Shown here in pieces: positions 17,855-26,422 of a stretch of DNA of 64,000 bases. Position numbers and translations under genes: made by a program. The stretch covers positions 1 through 64,000 of the forward strand of contig NZ_JBDIVE010000013.1 of assembly GCF_039631295.1 (NCBI RefSeq), in the 5' to 3' direction. The DNA is from Viridibacterium sediminicola (GTDB lineage: Bacteria; Pseudomonadota; Gammaproteobacteria; Burkholderiales; Rhodocyclaceae). Numbering within the stretch: the first letter of the stretch is position 1; each line of letters opens with the position of its first letter. The notes under the pieces are model-generated. The model did not search any database, was not told the DNA's origin, and saw nothing but the letters and a program-made list of their open reading frames with translations.

Positions 17855-19702
17855 ATGAAGCACCTGCTCCGCTCCCTGCTGTGCTGCCTGGCCCTTGCCC
17901 TGCCCGGCATGCCGGCCGCCCTCGCCGCACATGCCTACGCACAGTTTGGCGACATCAAATACCCGGCCGGCTTCGATCACTTCGAGTGGGCCAACCCCGC
18001 AGCGCCCAAGGGCGGCACGCTGCGCATGACGACCAACAGCACCGATACCAGCTTCGAGAAATACAATCCCTTCACGCTCAAGGGTTCGGCGGCGCCCGGC
18101 CTGATCAGCGCTGACAGCAGCATCTACGGCAACATCATGTTCGAATCCCTGCTCACCAGCAGCATGGATGAGCCGGCCACCGGCTACGGCTTGCTCGCAG
18201 ACGATGTCACGGTGGCGCCCGACAAGCTCTCGGCCAGCTTCCACATCAATCCCAAGGCGCATTTCCAGGATGGTTCGCCGGTGCTGGCGCGGGACGTGAA
18301 ATACAGTTTCGAGCGCCTCACCAGCGCCGAGGCCTGGCCGCTGGTGCGCTCGCAGCTCTCCGACATCAAGCAGGTCGTCATTCTTGACGAGCGCCGCGTG
18401 CGCTTCGACTTCCACAGCGCGGGCGCCGATCTGCCCCTGGTAGCGGGCAGCATGCAGATCTTCAGCCACAAATGGGGGGCCGGCAAACGCTTCGACGAAG
18501 TCATCACCGATATGCCGATCGCCAGCGGGCCGTACAAGATCGCACGCGTCGACTTCGGTCGCGAAATCACCTACGAACGCGACCGCAATTACTGGGCGCG
18601 CGACCTCAATGTGCGACGCGGGCTCTACAACTTCGACCGCATCAACTACCGCCTCTACAAGGACACCACGGCGCAGACCGAAGCCTTCATGGCCGGCGAG
18701 TTCGACTTCATCCAGGTGTTCATCTCGCGCGAATGGAACCGCCGCTACAAGGGGCCAAAATTCGACTCCGGCGCCATCGTCAAGAAGCTCTTCCCGATGG
18801 GTGGCGCGGGCAATTTCCAGGCCTTCATGCTCAATAACCGGCGCGACAAATTCAAGGACATCCGCGTGCGCCGCGCCATCGGTCTGGCGATGGATTACGA
18901 GTGGATGAACCGCCAGCTGTTCTTCAACGCCTACACACGCATGAACAGCTATTTCGCCGCCAGCGACTACGAGGCCAAGGGCCTGCCCGATGCCGCCGAG
19001 CTGGCCGTGCTCGAACCGCTGCGCAGCAAGCTGCGCCCCGAAGTGTTCACCACGCCGGCGCCGCTGCAACCGACCACCACACCGCCGGGCAGCCTGCGCG
19101 ACAATCTGCGCCAGGCGCGCGCCCTGCTCGCCGAGGCTGGCTGGACCTATCGCGACGGCGCGCTACGCAATGCCAAGGGCGAAGTGTTCCGCGTCGAATT
19201 CCTCGACGAAGCGCTAAGCCACGGCCGCTACATCACCCCCTTCATGCAGGCGCTGAACAAGCTCGGCATCGAAACCACATTCAAGGTCGGCGACTTTGCC
19301 TCGGTCAAGCGCCGCTATGACGCCTACGACTTCGACATTGCCACGCTCTCTCTCGAAGGCTTCAACACGCCCGGCAAGGAATTGCCGGATCGTTACGGCT
19401 CGAAAGCCGCCGCCACCGAGGGCACTTACAACTACGCCGGGATCAGCGACCCGGCCGTCGATGCGCTGATCGAGCTGGTGCAAAAGGCACACGCGCGCGA
19501 CGAGTATGTCACCCGTCTGCGCGCCCTGGACCGTGTCTTGCGTCACGGCTACTACATCGTGCCGCACTGGTTCGTGAGCAATTTCCGCAGCGCTTATCGC
19601 GGTGGCAAGTTCGCCTATCCTGCGGTGTCGCCGCGCTACTACATGGTCGACAGCTGGGTCATCACCACCTGGTGGCAAGACCCCAAGGCCGGAGCACACT
19701 GA
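17855..19702 (+). CDS. yejA: ABC oligopeptide-binding protein, YejA-like
   Basis: A family 5 extracellular solute-binding protein of 615 residues with a signal peptide (about 1-24, ending LAAHA). The opening block (YAQFGDIKYPAGFDHFEWANP, APKGGTLRM) and the long C-terminal domain are characteristic of YejA. In enterobacteria YejABEF imports peptides, including microcin C. It is the first gene of a tight yejA-B-E-F operon: yejB begins 1 bp after its stop. No clear ribosome site precedes the ATG. It is divergent from the M20 amidohydrolase gene. Confidence 0.93.
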   Translation: MKHLLRSLLCCLALALPGMPAALAAHAYAQFGDIKYPAGFDHFEWANPAAPKGGTLRMTTNSTDTSFEKYNPFTLKGSAAPGLISADSSIYGNIMFESLLTSSMDEPATGYGLLADDVTVAPDKLSASFHINPKAHFQDGSPVLARDVKYSFERLTSAEAWPLVRSQLSDIKQVVILDERRVRFDFHSAGADLPLVAGSMQIFSHKWGAGKRFDEVITDMPIASGPYKIARVDFGREITYERDRNYWARDLNVRRGLYNFDRINYRLYKDTTAQTEAFMAGEFDFIQVFISREWNRRYKGPKFDSGAIVKKLFPMGGAGNFQAFMLNNRRDKFKDIRVRRAIGLAMDYEWMNRQLFFNAYTRMNSYFAASDYEAKGLPDAAELAVLEPLRSKLRPEVFTTPAPLQPTTTPPGSLRDNLRQARALLAEAGWTYRDGALRNAKGEVFRVEFLDEALSHGRYITPFMQALNKLGIETTFKVGDFASVKRRYDAYDFDIATLSLEGFNTPGKELPDRYGSKAAATEGTYNYAGISDPAVDALIELVQKAHARDEYVTRLRALDRVLRHGYYIVPHWFVSNFRSAYRGGKFAYPAVSPRYYMVDSWVITTWWQDPKAGAH

Positions 19703-19703
19703 G

Positions 19704-20744
19704 ATGTATGCCTATATCCTCAAACGCCTGCTGCTGATGCTGCCGACCCTGTTCGGCGTGATCTGCATCACCTTCTGCGTGATCCAGTTCGTGCCCGGCG
19801 GTCCGGTTGAACAAGTCATCGCCGAAATGCAGGGCAAGGGCGCACGCGGTGGCGAAGCTGCGGCATCGGGCGGCGCCTACCGTGGCCGCCAGGGCGTCGA
19901 TCCCAAACAGGTGGAAGAGATCAAGAAGATCTACGGCTTCGACAAGCCCGCGCCGGAACGCTTCTGGCAGATGATCGGCCAGTTCGCGCGCTTCGATCTG
20001 GGGCGCAGCTTCCTGCACAACAAGAGCGTGTGGGCGCTGATCAAGGAGAAGCTGCCGGTGTCGATGAGTCTCGGCCTGTGGACCTTCTTCTTCGTCTATC
20101 TGATCTCGATTCCGCTGGGCATCCTCAAGGCGGTGCGCGCCGGCTCGCGTTTCGATACCGCCAGCACCTTCATCGTGCTGCTCGGCCATGCGGTGCCCAG
20201 CTTCGTGCTCGGCGTGGTGTTGCTGGTACTGTTTGGCGGCGGCAGCTTCGTGCAGTGGTTCCCGTTCCGCGGCCTGGTGTCCTCCAACTGGGAAGAGCTG
20301 AGCCTGCTCGGCCGCATCACCGACTACCTGTGGCACATCACCTTGCCGGTGACGGCGATGGTGCTGGGCAGCTTCGCAGTGACCACCCTGCTGACCAAGA
20401 ATTCGGTGCTGGAAGAAATCCACAAGCAATACGTGCTCACCGCGCGCGCCAAGGGTCTGGGCGAAGGCCAGGTGCTGTGGCGGCATGTGTTCCGCAATGC
20501 GCTGATTCCGATCATGACCGGTTTTCCGGCCGCCTTCATCGGCGCCTTCTTCACCGGCTCGCTACTCATCGAGACCCTGTTCTCGCTCGATGGTCTGGGC
20601 CTGCTGTCGTATGAATCGGTCATTCGCCGCGATTACCCAGTGGTGCTCGGCAGCCTGTTCCTGTTCACCCTGATTGGCCTGTTCACCACGCTGATTCGCG
20701 ACCTCGCCTATCTGTGGGTGGACCCGCGCGTGAGGTTCGACTGA
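19704..20744 (+). CDS. yejB: ABC peptide permease, YejB-like
   Basis: An inner-membrane permease of 346 residues with about six membrane segments, beginning MYAYILKRLLLMLPTLFGV as usual for YejB/DppB proteins. The EAA loop that docks the ATPase is visible (VLTARAKGLGEGQVLWRHVFRNA). It forms the channel with YejE. Its TGA overlaps the ATG of yejE by one base (TGATG), consistent with translational coupling. Confidence 0.95.
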   Translation: MYAYILKRLLLMLPTLFGVICITFCVIQFVPGGPVEQVIAEMQGKGARGGEAAASGGAYRGRQGVDPKQVEEIKKIYGFDKPAPERFWQMIGQFARFDLGRSFLHNKSVWALIKEKLPVSMSLGLWTFFFVYLISIPLGILKAVRAGSRFDTASTFIVLLGHAVPSFVLGVVLLVLFGGGSFVQWFPFRGLVSSNWEELSLLGRITDYLWHITLPVTAMVLGSFAVTTLLTKNSVLEEIHKQYVLTARAKGLGEGQVLWRHVFRNALIPIMTGFPAAFIGAFFTGSLLIETLFSLDGLGLLSYESVIRRDYPVVLGSLFLFTLIGLFTTLIRDLAYLWVDPRVRFD

Positions 20745-21799
20745 TGGCGCCCGGCATCGCTTCGCCTCAAACCCCGGCCCGCCGCGCCTGGCGTCGCTTC
20801 CGCGCGCACCGCATCGGCTTTTACAGTCTGTGGATCTTCCTCGCGCTGTTCGCGCTGAGCCTCTGCGCGGAAGTCATCTCCAATGACAAACCGCTGCTGG
20901 CGCGCTACGAGGGACACTGGTATCTGCCGATTTTCCAGAACCTGCCGGAAACCACTTTCGGCGGCGACTTCGAAACGCCGACCGATTTTCTCGACCCCTT
21001 CATCCAGCAGCAGTTTGCCAAGCCCGGCAATCTCGCCTTCTACCCGCCCAATCGCTACCACTACAGCACCATCAACTACTTCGCGCCGGTTCCCAACCCG
21101 GCGCCACCAGGCGCGACCAATCTGCTCGGCACCGATGATCGCGGCCGCGATCTCTTTGCGCGCCTGCTCTATGGCTTTCGCGTCTCGGTGCTGTTCGCGC
21201 TGGCGGTGACCGGCGTCTGCGCGGCCTTCGGCATTTTCTACGGCGCGCTGCAAGGCTATCTGGCGGGCTGGACCGACATTCTCATGGAGCGCTTCGTCGA
21301 AATCTGGAACGCCATGCCCACGCTGTACATGCTGATCATCTTCTCGGCGCTGTTCTCGCCCAGCGTGTGGCTGCTCATCGGCCTGCTTGCGCTGTTCGGC
21401 TGGATGGGCATTGCCGCCTATGTGCGTGCCGAGTTCCTGCGCAACCGCACCCTGGACTACGTGCGCGCGGCACGCGCGCTGGGCCAGCGCAATCACATCA
21501 TCATCTGGCGCCACATCCTGCCCAACAGCCTGACGCCGGTGGTCACCCTGATTCCCTTCGAAATGGCCGCCTCGATTGCCGCACTGACCAGTCTGGATTT
21601 CCTCGGCCTCGGCGTGCCGCCCGGCACTCCCAGCCTGGGCGAGCTGCTCAACCAGGGCAAGGAAGGGCTCGACGCCTGGTGGATCTCGCTGTTCACCTTC
21701 GGCGTGCTGGCCACCACGCTGTTGCTGCTGATCCTCATTGGTGACGCACTGCGCGATGCGCTGGATCCGCGCAAGCAGATTGCCGAGGTCGCGCCATGA
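20744..21799 (+). CDS. yejE: ABC peptide permease, YejE-like
   Basis: The second permease, of 351 residues. It has an N-terminal membrane segment, a sizeable periplasmic insert (about 45-125), and then the binding-protein-dependent transport core with the LGTDDRGRDLFARLLYG motif and an EAA loop (YVRAARALGQRNHIIIWRHILPN). The long insert is typical of YejE compared with DppC. It overlaps yejB by 1 bp and yejF by 4 bp. Confidence 0.95.
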   Translation: MAPGIASPQTPARRAWRRFRAHRIGFYSLWIFLALFALSLCAEVISNDKPLLARYEGHWYLPIFQNLPETTFGGDFETPTDFLDPFIQQQFAKPGNLAFYPPNRYHYSTINYFAPVPNPAPPGATNLLGTDDRGRDLFARLLYGFRVSVLFALAVTGVCAAFGIFYGALQGYLAGWTDILMERFVEIWNAMPTLYMLIIFSALFSPSVWLLIGLLALFGWMGIAAYVRAEFLRNRTLDYVRAARALGQRNHIIIWRHILPNSLTPVVTLIPFEMAASIAALTSLDFLGLGVPPGTPSLGELLNQGKEGLDAWWISLFTFGVLATTLLLLILIGDALRDALDPRKQIAEVAP

Positions 21800-23379
21800 G
21801 CCTGCTCGAAGTACGCAATCTGGATGTATTTTTCGGCGCTCGCCAGGTCGTCAAGGATGTCAGCTTCAGCCTAGAAGCCGGCGAAAAGCTCGCTCTGGTC
21901 GGTGAGTCCGGCTCAGGCAAAACGGTCACCGCGCAATCCATCCTGCGCCTCGTCGAGGGCGCCCGCCTCGCCGGCCAGATCAACTTTGCCGGACGCGATG
22001 TACTGACGATGAATACGCCGCAGCTGCGCGCCCTGCGCGGCGGCGAAGTGGCGATGATCTTCCAGGAGCCGATGAGCGCGCTCAACCCGGTGATGAGCAT
22101 CGGCGCGCAGATCATGGAAGTGCTGCAGCTCCACAAAGGTTTGACGCGCAGCGAGGCACGCGCCGGCGCAATCGCGGCGCTGGAGCGTGTCGGCGTGCCC
22201 GAAGCAGCGCGGCGCATCGAACAGTTCCCGCACCAGCTCTCGGGCGGCCAGCGCCAGCGCGCGATGATCGCCATGGCCCTGGCCTGCGAACCCAAGCTGC
22301 TGATCGCCGACGAGCCGACCACCGCGCTGGATGTGAGCATCCGCCTGCAGATCCTCGAACTGCTCGATCAGCTGCGTGCCGAAACCGGCATGGCGATCCT
22401 GATCATCACCCACGACCTCAACCTGGTGCGCCGCTTTGCCGACCGCGTCGCGGTGATGGAGCGCGGCGTCCTCGTCGAGCAAGGCCGCCGCGAGACGGTG
22501 ATGGAAGCGCCGCAGCATCCCTACACCCAGCGCTTGCTGGCCAGCCGTCCGCAGCGCGATGTCGGCGCCGTGGGCGCAGGCTGCGTGCTCAGCGCGCGCG
22601 AGCTGTGCGTCGATTACCCGGTGCCGCGTCCGGGCCTCTCCGGCTTGTTCAGGCGCAATCAGTTCCGCGCCGTCGATCGGGCACAGCTTGAACTCGCCCC
22701 CGGCGAAACGCTGGGCATCATCGGCGAATCCGGTTCGGGCAAAACCTCGCTGGCCCTGGCCCTGCTCGACCTGCTGCCATCGACCGGCGAGATCCGCATC
22801 AAGGGCGAGCCCTGGCGCGCGGACGATGCGGCAACACGACGCGCCTTACGACGCACCGTGCAAGTGGTGTTCCAGGACCCGCTCTCCTCGCTGTCGCCGC
22901 GACTCTCCATCGCGCGCATCGTCGGCGAGGGCCTTGAAATCCACGAACCGGGCTTGTCGGCGGAAGCGCGTCGCGAACGTGTCGCGCAAGCCCTGCTCGA
23001 TGTCGGCCTGTCGGAAGACGGCGCGACGGCCGCGCTGCTCGAACGCTATCCGCACGAATTCTCCGGCGGTCAGCGCCAGCGCATCGCGATTGCGCGCGCC
23101 CTGGTGCTGCGCCCCGACATCGTGGTGCTCGACGAACCGACCAGCGCCCTCGACGTGACCATCCAGCAACAGGTGCTGCAACTGCTCGGCGCGCTGCAGC
23201 GCAAGTACGGCCTGGCCTACGTGCTGGTGACGCATGACATCGATGTGATCCGCGCCATGGCGCATCGCGTCATCGTCATGAAAGACAGCCAGATGGTCGA
23301 GAGCGGCCCGCTCGACGAGATCCTGCACCACGCGCAGAACCCCTACACGCGCAAACTGATTGCAGCCAGTTTGCGCTGA
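21796..23379 (+). CDS. yejF: Duplicated ABC ATPase, YejF-like
   Basis: A protein of 527 residues with two fused ATP-binding cassettes. Each half has a Walker A (GESGSGKT), a signature (LSGGQRQR, then FSGGQRQR) and a Walker B (LLIADEPTTALD, then IVVLDEPTSALD). It powers the YejB/YejE channel, and the fusion of both ATPases in one chain is the normal YejF arrangement. Its ATG overlaps the yejE stop (ATGA). No terminator is obvious before the AraC-type gene 41 bp downstream. Confidence 0.95.
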   Translation: MSLLEVRNLDVFFGARQVVKDVSFSLEAGEKLALVGESGSGKTVTAQSILRLVEGARLAGQINFAGRDVLTMNTPQLRALRGGEVAMIFQEPMSALNPVMSIGAQIMEVLQLHKGLTRSEARAGAIAALERVGVPEAARRIEQFPHQLSGGQRQRAMIAMALACEPKLLIADEPTTALDVSIRLQILELLDQLRAETGMAILIITHDLNLVRRFADRVAVMERGVLVEQGRRETVMEAPQHPYTQRLLASRPQRDVGAVGAGCVLSARELCVDYPVPRPGLSGLFRRNQFRAVDRAQLELAPGETLGIIGESGSGKTSLALALLDLLPSTGEIRIKGEPWRADDAATRRALRRTVQVVFQDPLSSLSPRLSIARIVGEGLEIHEPGLSAEARRERVAQALLDVGLSEDGATAALLERYPHEFSGGQRQRIAIARALVLRPDIVVLDEPTSALDVTIQQQVLQLLGALQRKYGLAYVLVTHDIDVIRAMAHRVIVMKDSQMVESGPLDEILHHAQNPYTRKLIAASLR

Positions 23380-23420
23380 GTCCATAGTTCGACGATGCGA
23401 CTTTCTGCCACACTGTGCCC

Positions 23421-24227
23421 ATGCAAGTCACACGTCTGACCCGCCGGCTGATTCATCTGCGCCAGGTGGCCCAGCACATCGATCAGCAGCTCGATAGCGC
23501 GCTGAAGCTGGGTGATCTGGCCGACATCGCCCATCTGTCGCGCTTTCATTTCGAGCGGGTGTTCGCCCACTACGCCGGTGAAAGTCCGCTGACGCGCGTA
23601 CGCCGTCTGCGTCTGCTGCGCGCGCGCCAGCGCATCGAGCAAGGCGAAGTGAGCAGCTTGCTGGAGCTGGCGCTGGACAGCGGCTACAACTCGCCCGAAG
23701 CCTTCTCGCGCGCCTTCCGCGCCCAGTTCGGCTGCGCGCCGTCGCAATGGCCGCGCGCGGCAGCGCCCGAGACGCCACGCTTCCGCGTCACGCACTTGCC
23801 TGCCTTCGCCATCCAGTACATTCCCTTTCGCGGCAGCCTGCAGGACAGCCTGCACCCCTTCGACGAACTGCGCGCACGCGCCATGCTGCAGGACATCCCG
23901 CGCGAGCGGCGCAAAGGCTGGTGCGTGCAGTACTCGGGCCTGCATGCTGGCGAGACCGTGGAGCTACACGCAGCCCTGCTCTCCGAGCGCCTGGGCACGC
24001 GCATCAAGCAGCTCTCGCTGGGCGAACTGCCGGGCGGCGAGTATGCGGTGATCAGCCTGCAAGGCAGCTATGCCCTGCCCGATCCGGCCACGCTGGCCGC
24101 GCGCATCTTGCAGGACACCGGCCGGCGAGCGGGCAACGGCCCGCTGTTGCGCAGTTTTCACAATGCGAGCTATCTGCCGGCCGAATTCGAAAAGCGCAGC
24201 GAGCTGTACGTCCCGCTGGCTAGTTAG
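23421..24227 (+). CDS. AraC-family regulator with GyrI-like domain
   Basis: A protein of 268 residues. Two helix-turn-helix motifs lie at about 20-100 (LGDLADIAHLSRFHFERVF; GYNSPEAFSRAFRAQFGCAPSQW). A C-terminal GyrI/AraC effector-binding domain follows (about 125-265), as in Rob/BmrR-like sensors of small hydrophobic ligands. The ATG at 23421 is chosen over a GTG two codons upstream. It lies 41 bp after yejF and may be read from the same transcript. Its TAG stop is formed by the first three bases of the palindromic element at 24225, so the native C-terminus may have been changed by the insertion. Confidence 0.88.
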   Translation: MQVTRLTRRLIHLRQVAQHIDQQLDSALKLGDLADIAHLSRFHFERVFAHYAGESPLTRVRRLRLLRARQRIEQGEVSSLLELALDSGYNSPEAFSRAFRAQFGCAPSQWPRAAAPETPRFRVTHLPAFAIQYIPFRGSLQDSLHPFDELRARAMLQDIPRERRKGWCVQYSGLHAGETVELHAALLSERLGTRIKQLSLGELPGGEYAVISLQGSYALPDPATLAARILQDTGRRAGNGPLLRSFHNASYLPAEFEKRSELYVPLAS

Positions 24228-24495
24228 GGCGTGTTCACATTCACCCGGCGGATTGCGTTGAAGTGCAGGGCTTGCCAAAAGCGGGCGTGCGACACAGTGC
24301 AGGGAGGCCCCCTGCACAAGGAGCGCAACGCAGTATGGCGAGCCCTGCACTTCAACCCTACGGGCGGGTACTGAATTGGCCGCAGCACAGCGTTGCAGCT
24401 CCTCGTCAGGGGGCCACCCTGACAGCGTCGCTGCGCCTTGTTCTGCGCCCAATTCAGTACCCGCGCAACCGTCGCGTGAATCTGAACACGCCCTA
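24225..24495. mobile_element. MITE-like non-autonomous element, 271 bp
   Basis: The ends are inverted repeats of 21 bp with two mismatches: TAGGGCGTGTTCACATTCACC on the left and, read inward, TAGGGCGTGTTCAGATTCACG on the right. Inside lie two long inverted repeats: 24258-24276 with 24337-24355 (19 bp, one mismatch) and 24364-24379 with 24449-24464 (16 bp, perfect). Two short hairpins sit in their loops, GTGCAGGG/CCCTGCAC (24297-24317) and GTCAGGG/CCCTGAC (24405-24423). No credible protein is encoded. The terminal TA could be a TA target duplication. A short related copy lies at 62987-63038. This fits a miniature inverted-repeat element moved by an unlinked transposase, but mobility is inferred. 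Confidence 0.75.
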
Positions 24496-24586
24496 AAGCG
24501 CAATTGCAGTCATGCATCAAACAGCCACTTGGCCGATGATGCGACAATCAAGGCCGTACCCAAAAAAACCAGATCCAGGAGACAGC

Positions 24587-26038
24587 GTGAATACCACGAT
24601 CGATAAAGTCCTCATCAGCGCCTTCTGCCTGTCGCTCAGCGCCGCCGCGTTGGCCGACGTGCAACTGAGCGGCAAAACGCTCGCCGGCGCGAGCATCACA
24701 CTGAGCGACAGCCAAGCCAAACATTTGAGCACCACGGCCGATGCACAGGGCAACTACAAGCTCAACATCGAAGGCCTCAGCGCCCCATTGATGCTGGTTG
24801 CCGAAACCAGTGACAAGCAGTTTGTCAGCATCGTGCCCAGCCTCGCCGCCGGCACCGCCAACATCAATGCGCTGACCGATCAGATCGCTTCCGATGTAGC
24901 GCAGGAATTCAAATTCGTCGGCCCCGTCGGGCTGGCCAAGTCGGGCAAGGCACCGGCCGTCAGCGTCGACTCGATCAAAGCCAAGACCGCTGCGCTGCGT
25001 GTGAGCCTGGCGCCGGCCCTGCAGGAGAGCGGACTCGATGCCAACAGCTTTGATCCGCTCAGCGCGCCGGTGCAAGGCGCGCTGGCCGACATCCTCGCCA
25101 TCCTCGGCCACAACCGTGGTTACGAGCCCAAGAGCGGCGAGCGCGCCGACACCAGCCTCTACGACCCCTACTTCCGCGAAGTCACGCGCTTTGCGCCGTT
25201 CAGCCTGAAGAAGGCGCAGGCCGATCTACGCGACATCAATGCCAAGGACGTGGTGCGCGTCTTCATCGCCGGCGACTCGACGGCCAGCAATTACGATCCG
25301 CAAGTGCTGCCGCGCATGGGCTGGGGTCAGGTGTTCCAGCGCAAGATCAAGGACGGCGCGGCGGTGCGCGTGGTCAATGTGGCGCAATCGGGGCGCAGCT
25401 CGCGCAGCTTCATCAACGAGGGCTGGTTCGGCATGATTGCCGCCAACATCCGCAAGGGCGACTATCTGCTGGTGCAGTTCGGCCACAACGACGAGAAGTG
25501 CGGCAACAATCCGGTGGCGCCGCCGCCCGCACGTGATGGCATCGACATCGCCAATCTGTGCACCTATCCGGGCAACAGCGCCGACATCCCGGCCGAGATG
25601 TCCTTCCGCAAGACGCTTGAAAAGTACATCAAGCTGGCGCAAGACAAGGGTGCCACGCCGGTGCTGATCACCCCGGTGACGCGTCGCAGCTTCAAGAGCG
25701 GCCAGATCGGCGGCACCACCCACACCTACAGCAAGGGCCTGTTCCCCGGCGATTACTCGCAAACCATCCGCGACACCGCCCAGGCCAACAAGGTCGCCCT
25801 GGTCGATCTGGATGCGCGCAGCATGGCGTTCTTCAATCAGGTCGGCGAAGAGGCCTCGCTCGACTACTACCTGGCTGTCGACACCACCAAGTATCCGTAC
25901 TACGTGGGTCTGACCGGCGCACGTAACAAGCCGGACAATACCCACTTCCAGGAACGTGGCGCCGAAACGGTGGCCGGCCTGGTGGCCGATGGTCTGCGCG
26001 AAGCCGGCCTGCCGCTGGCCAAGGAACTCAAGCCCTGA
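24587..26038 (+). CDS. SGNH esterase, rhamnogalacturonan acetylesterase-like (CE12)
   Basis: A secreted protein of 483 residues. The GTG at 24587 follows a CAGGAGA ribosome site and gives a clean signal peptide (about 1-23, ending ALAD). A carboxypeptidase-regulatory-like beta domain (VQLSGKTLAGASITLSDS) and a spacer precede the SGNH domain (about 215-480). Block I is FIAGDSTASNY with the nucleophile Ser, block II includes NVAQSGRSSRSF, block III is VQFGHNDEK, and block V is DNTHFQERGAE with the catalytic Asp/His. This pattern matches CE12 deacetylases such as RhgT. No pectin-degradation genes are nearby, so the true substrate may be another acetylated polysaccharide. Confidence 0.85.
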   Translation: MNTTIDKVLISAFCLSLSAAALADVQLSGKTLAGASITLSDSQAKHLSTTADAQGNYKLNIEGLSAPLMLVAETSDKQFVSIVPSLAAGTANINALTDQIASDVAQEFKFVGPVGLAKSGKAPAVSVDSIKAKTAALRVSLAPALQESGLDANSFDPLSAPVQGALADILAILGHNRGYEPKSGERADTSLYDPYFREVTRFAPFSLKKAQADLRDINAKDVVRVFIAGDSTASNYDPQVLPRMGWGQVFQRKIKDGAAVRVVNVAQSGRSSRSFINEGWFGMIAANIRKGDYLLVQFGHNDEKCGNNPVAPPPARDGIDIANLCTYPGNSADIPAEMSFRKTLEKYIKLAQDKGATPVLITPVTRRSFKSGQIGGTTHTYSKGLFPGDYSQTIRDTAQANKVALVDLDARSMAFFNQVGEEASLDYYLAVDTTKYPYYVGLTGARNKPDNTHFQERGAETVAGLVADGLREAGLPLAKELKP

Positions 26039-26052
26039 TCGCTTAAGGGCAT

Positions 26053-26081
26053 GAAAAAGCCAGCCGCGCAGGCGGCTGGCT
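26053..26081 (-). terminator. Terminator of the etf operon
   Basis: AGCCAGCCGC (26058-26067) pairs with GCGGCTGGCT (26072-26081) over a four-base loop. On the minus strand it is followed by five T. It lies just past the stop of the 94-residue gene and may also serve the esterase gene from the other side. Confidence 0.85.
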
Positions 26082-26099
26082 GTGCAAGATCAGGCTGAG

Positions 26100-26384
26100 T
26101 CAGGACTTCAGCAAAGCCTCGACGGCGGCCAGCGAAGCAATCTCGCTTTGCGGATGCATGCCACGCACCAAGTGCATCACCTGCGGCAAGCTGCAACTCC
26201 CGCACGACGCCCAGGGGCGCAGATAGGCACCGCCGCCGGGTAAATCACTGCGCCGCAGCGCGCTGCCATCGGCGGCGAAGAACAGCACCTCGCTACCCGC
26301 CGCAGCAGCTGCCACAAGCGCCTGCGCTTCGCCGTCAAACGCGCCGAGCACGGCATCATCAACCGAATAGGTGAAGATCAGCAT
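26100..26384 (-). CDS. Unrecognised 94-residue protein downstream of etfA
   Basis: I do not recognise this product. It has no signal peptide. The first half has a plausible beta-alpha pattern (MLIFTYSVDDAVLG, EVLFFAADGS), and a CGSC motif (WASCGSCSLPQV) is followed by a helix. Both cysteines in CxxC could bind metal or form a redox pair. It starts 38 bp after etfA on the same strand and ends at the operon terminator, so it is probably co-expressed with the electron-transfer flavoprotein. No good ribosome site is seen. Confidence 0.6.
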   Translation of the reverse strand: MLIFTYSVDDAVLGAFDGEAQALVAAAAAGSEVLFFAADGSALRRSDLPGGGAYLRPWASCGSCSLPQVMHLVRGMHPQSEIASLAAVEALLKS

Positions 26385-26422
26385 CTGCTGTCGCGCCGCT
26401 TTTCAGCAGCGCGCCCTCGCCA

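Noticed and set aside
24263..24496. A 77-codon frame inside the palindromic element.
   Set aside because: It consists of the inverted-repeat sequence itself, with no ribosome site and no plausible protein composition.
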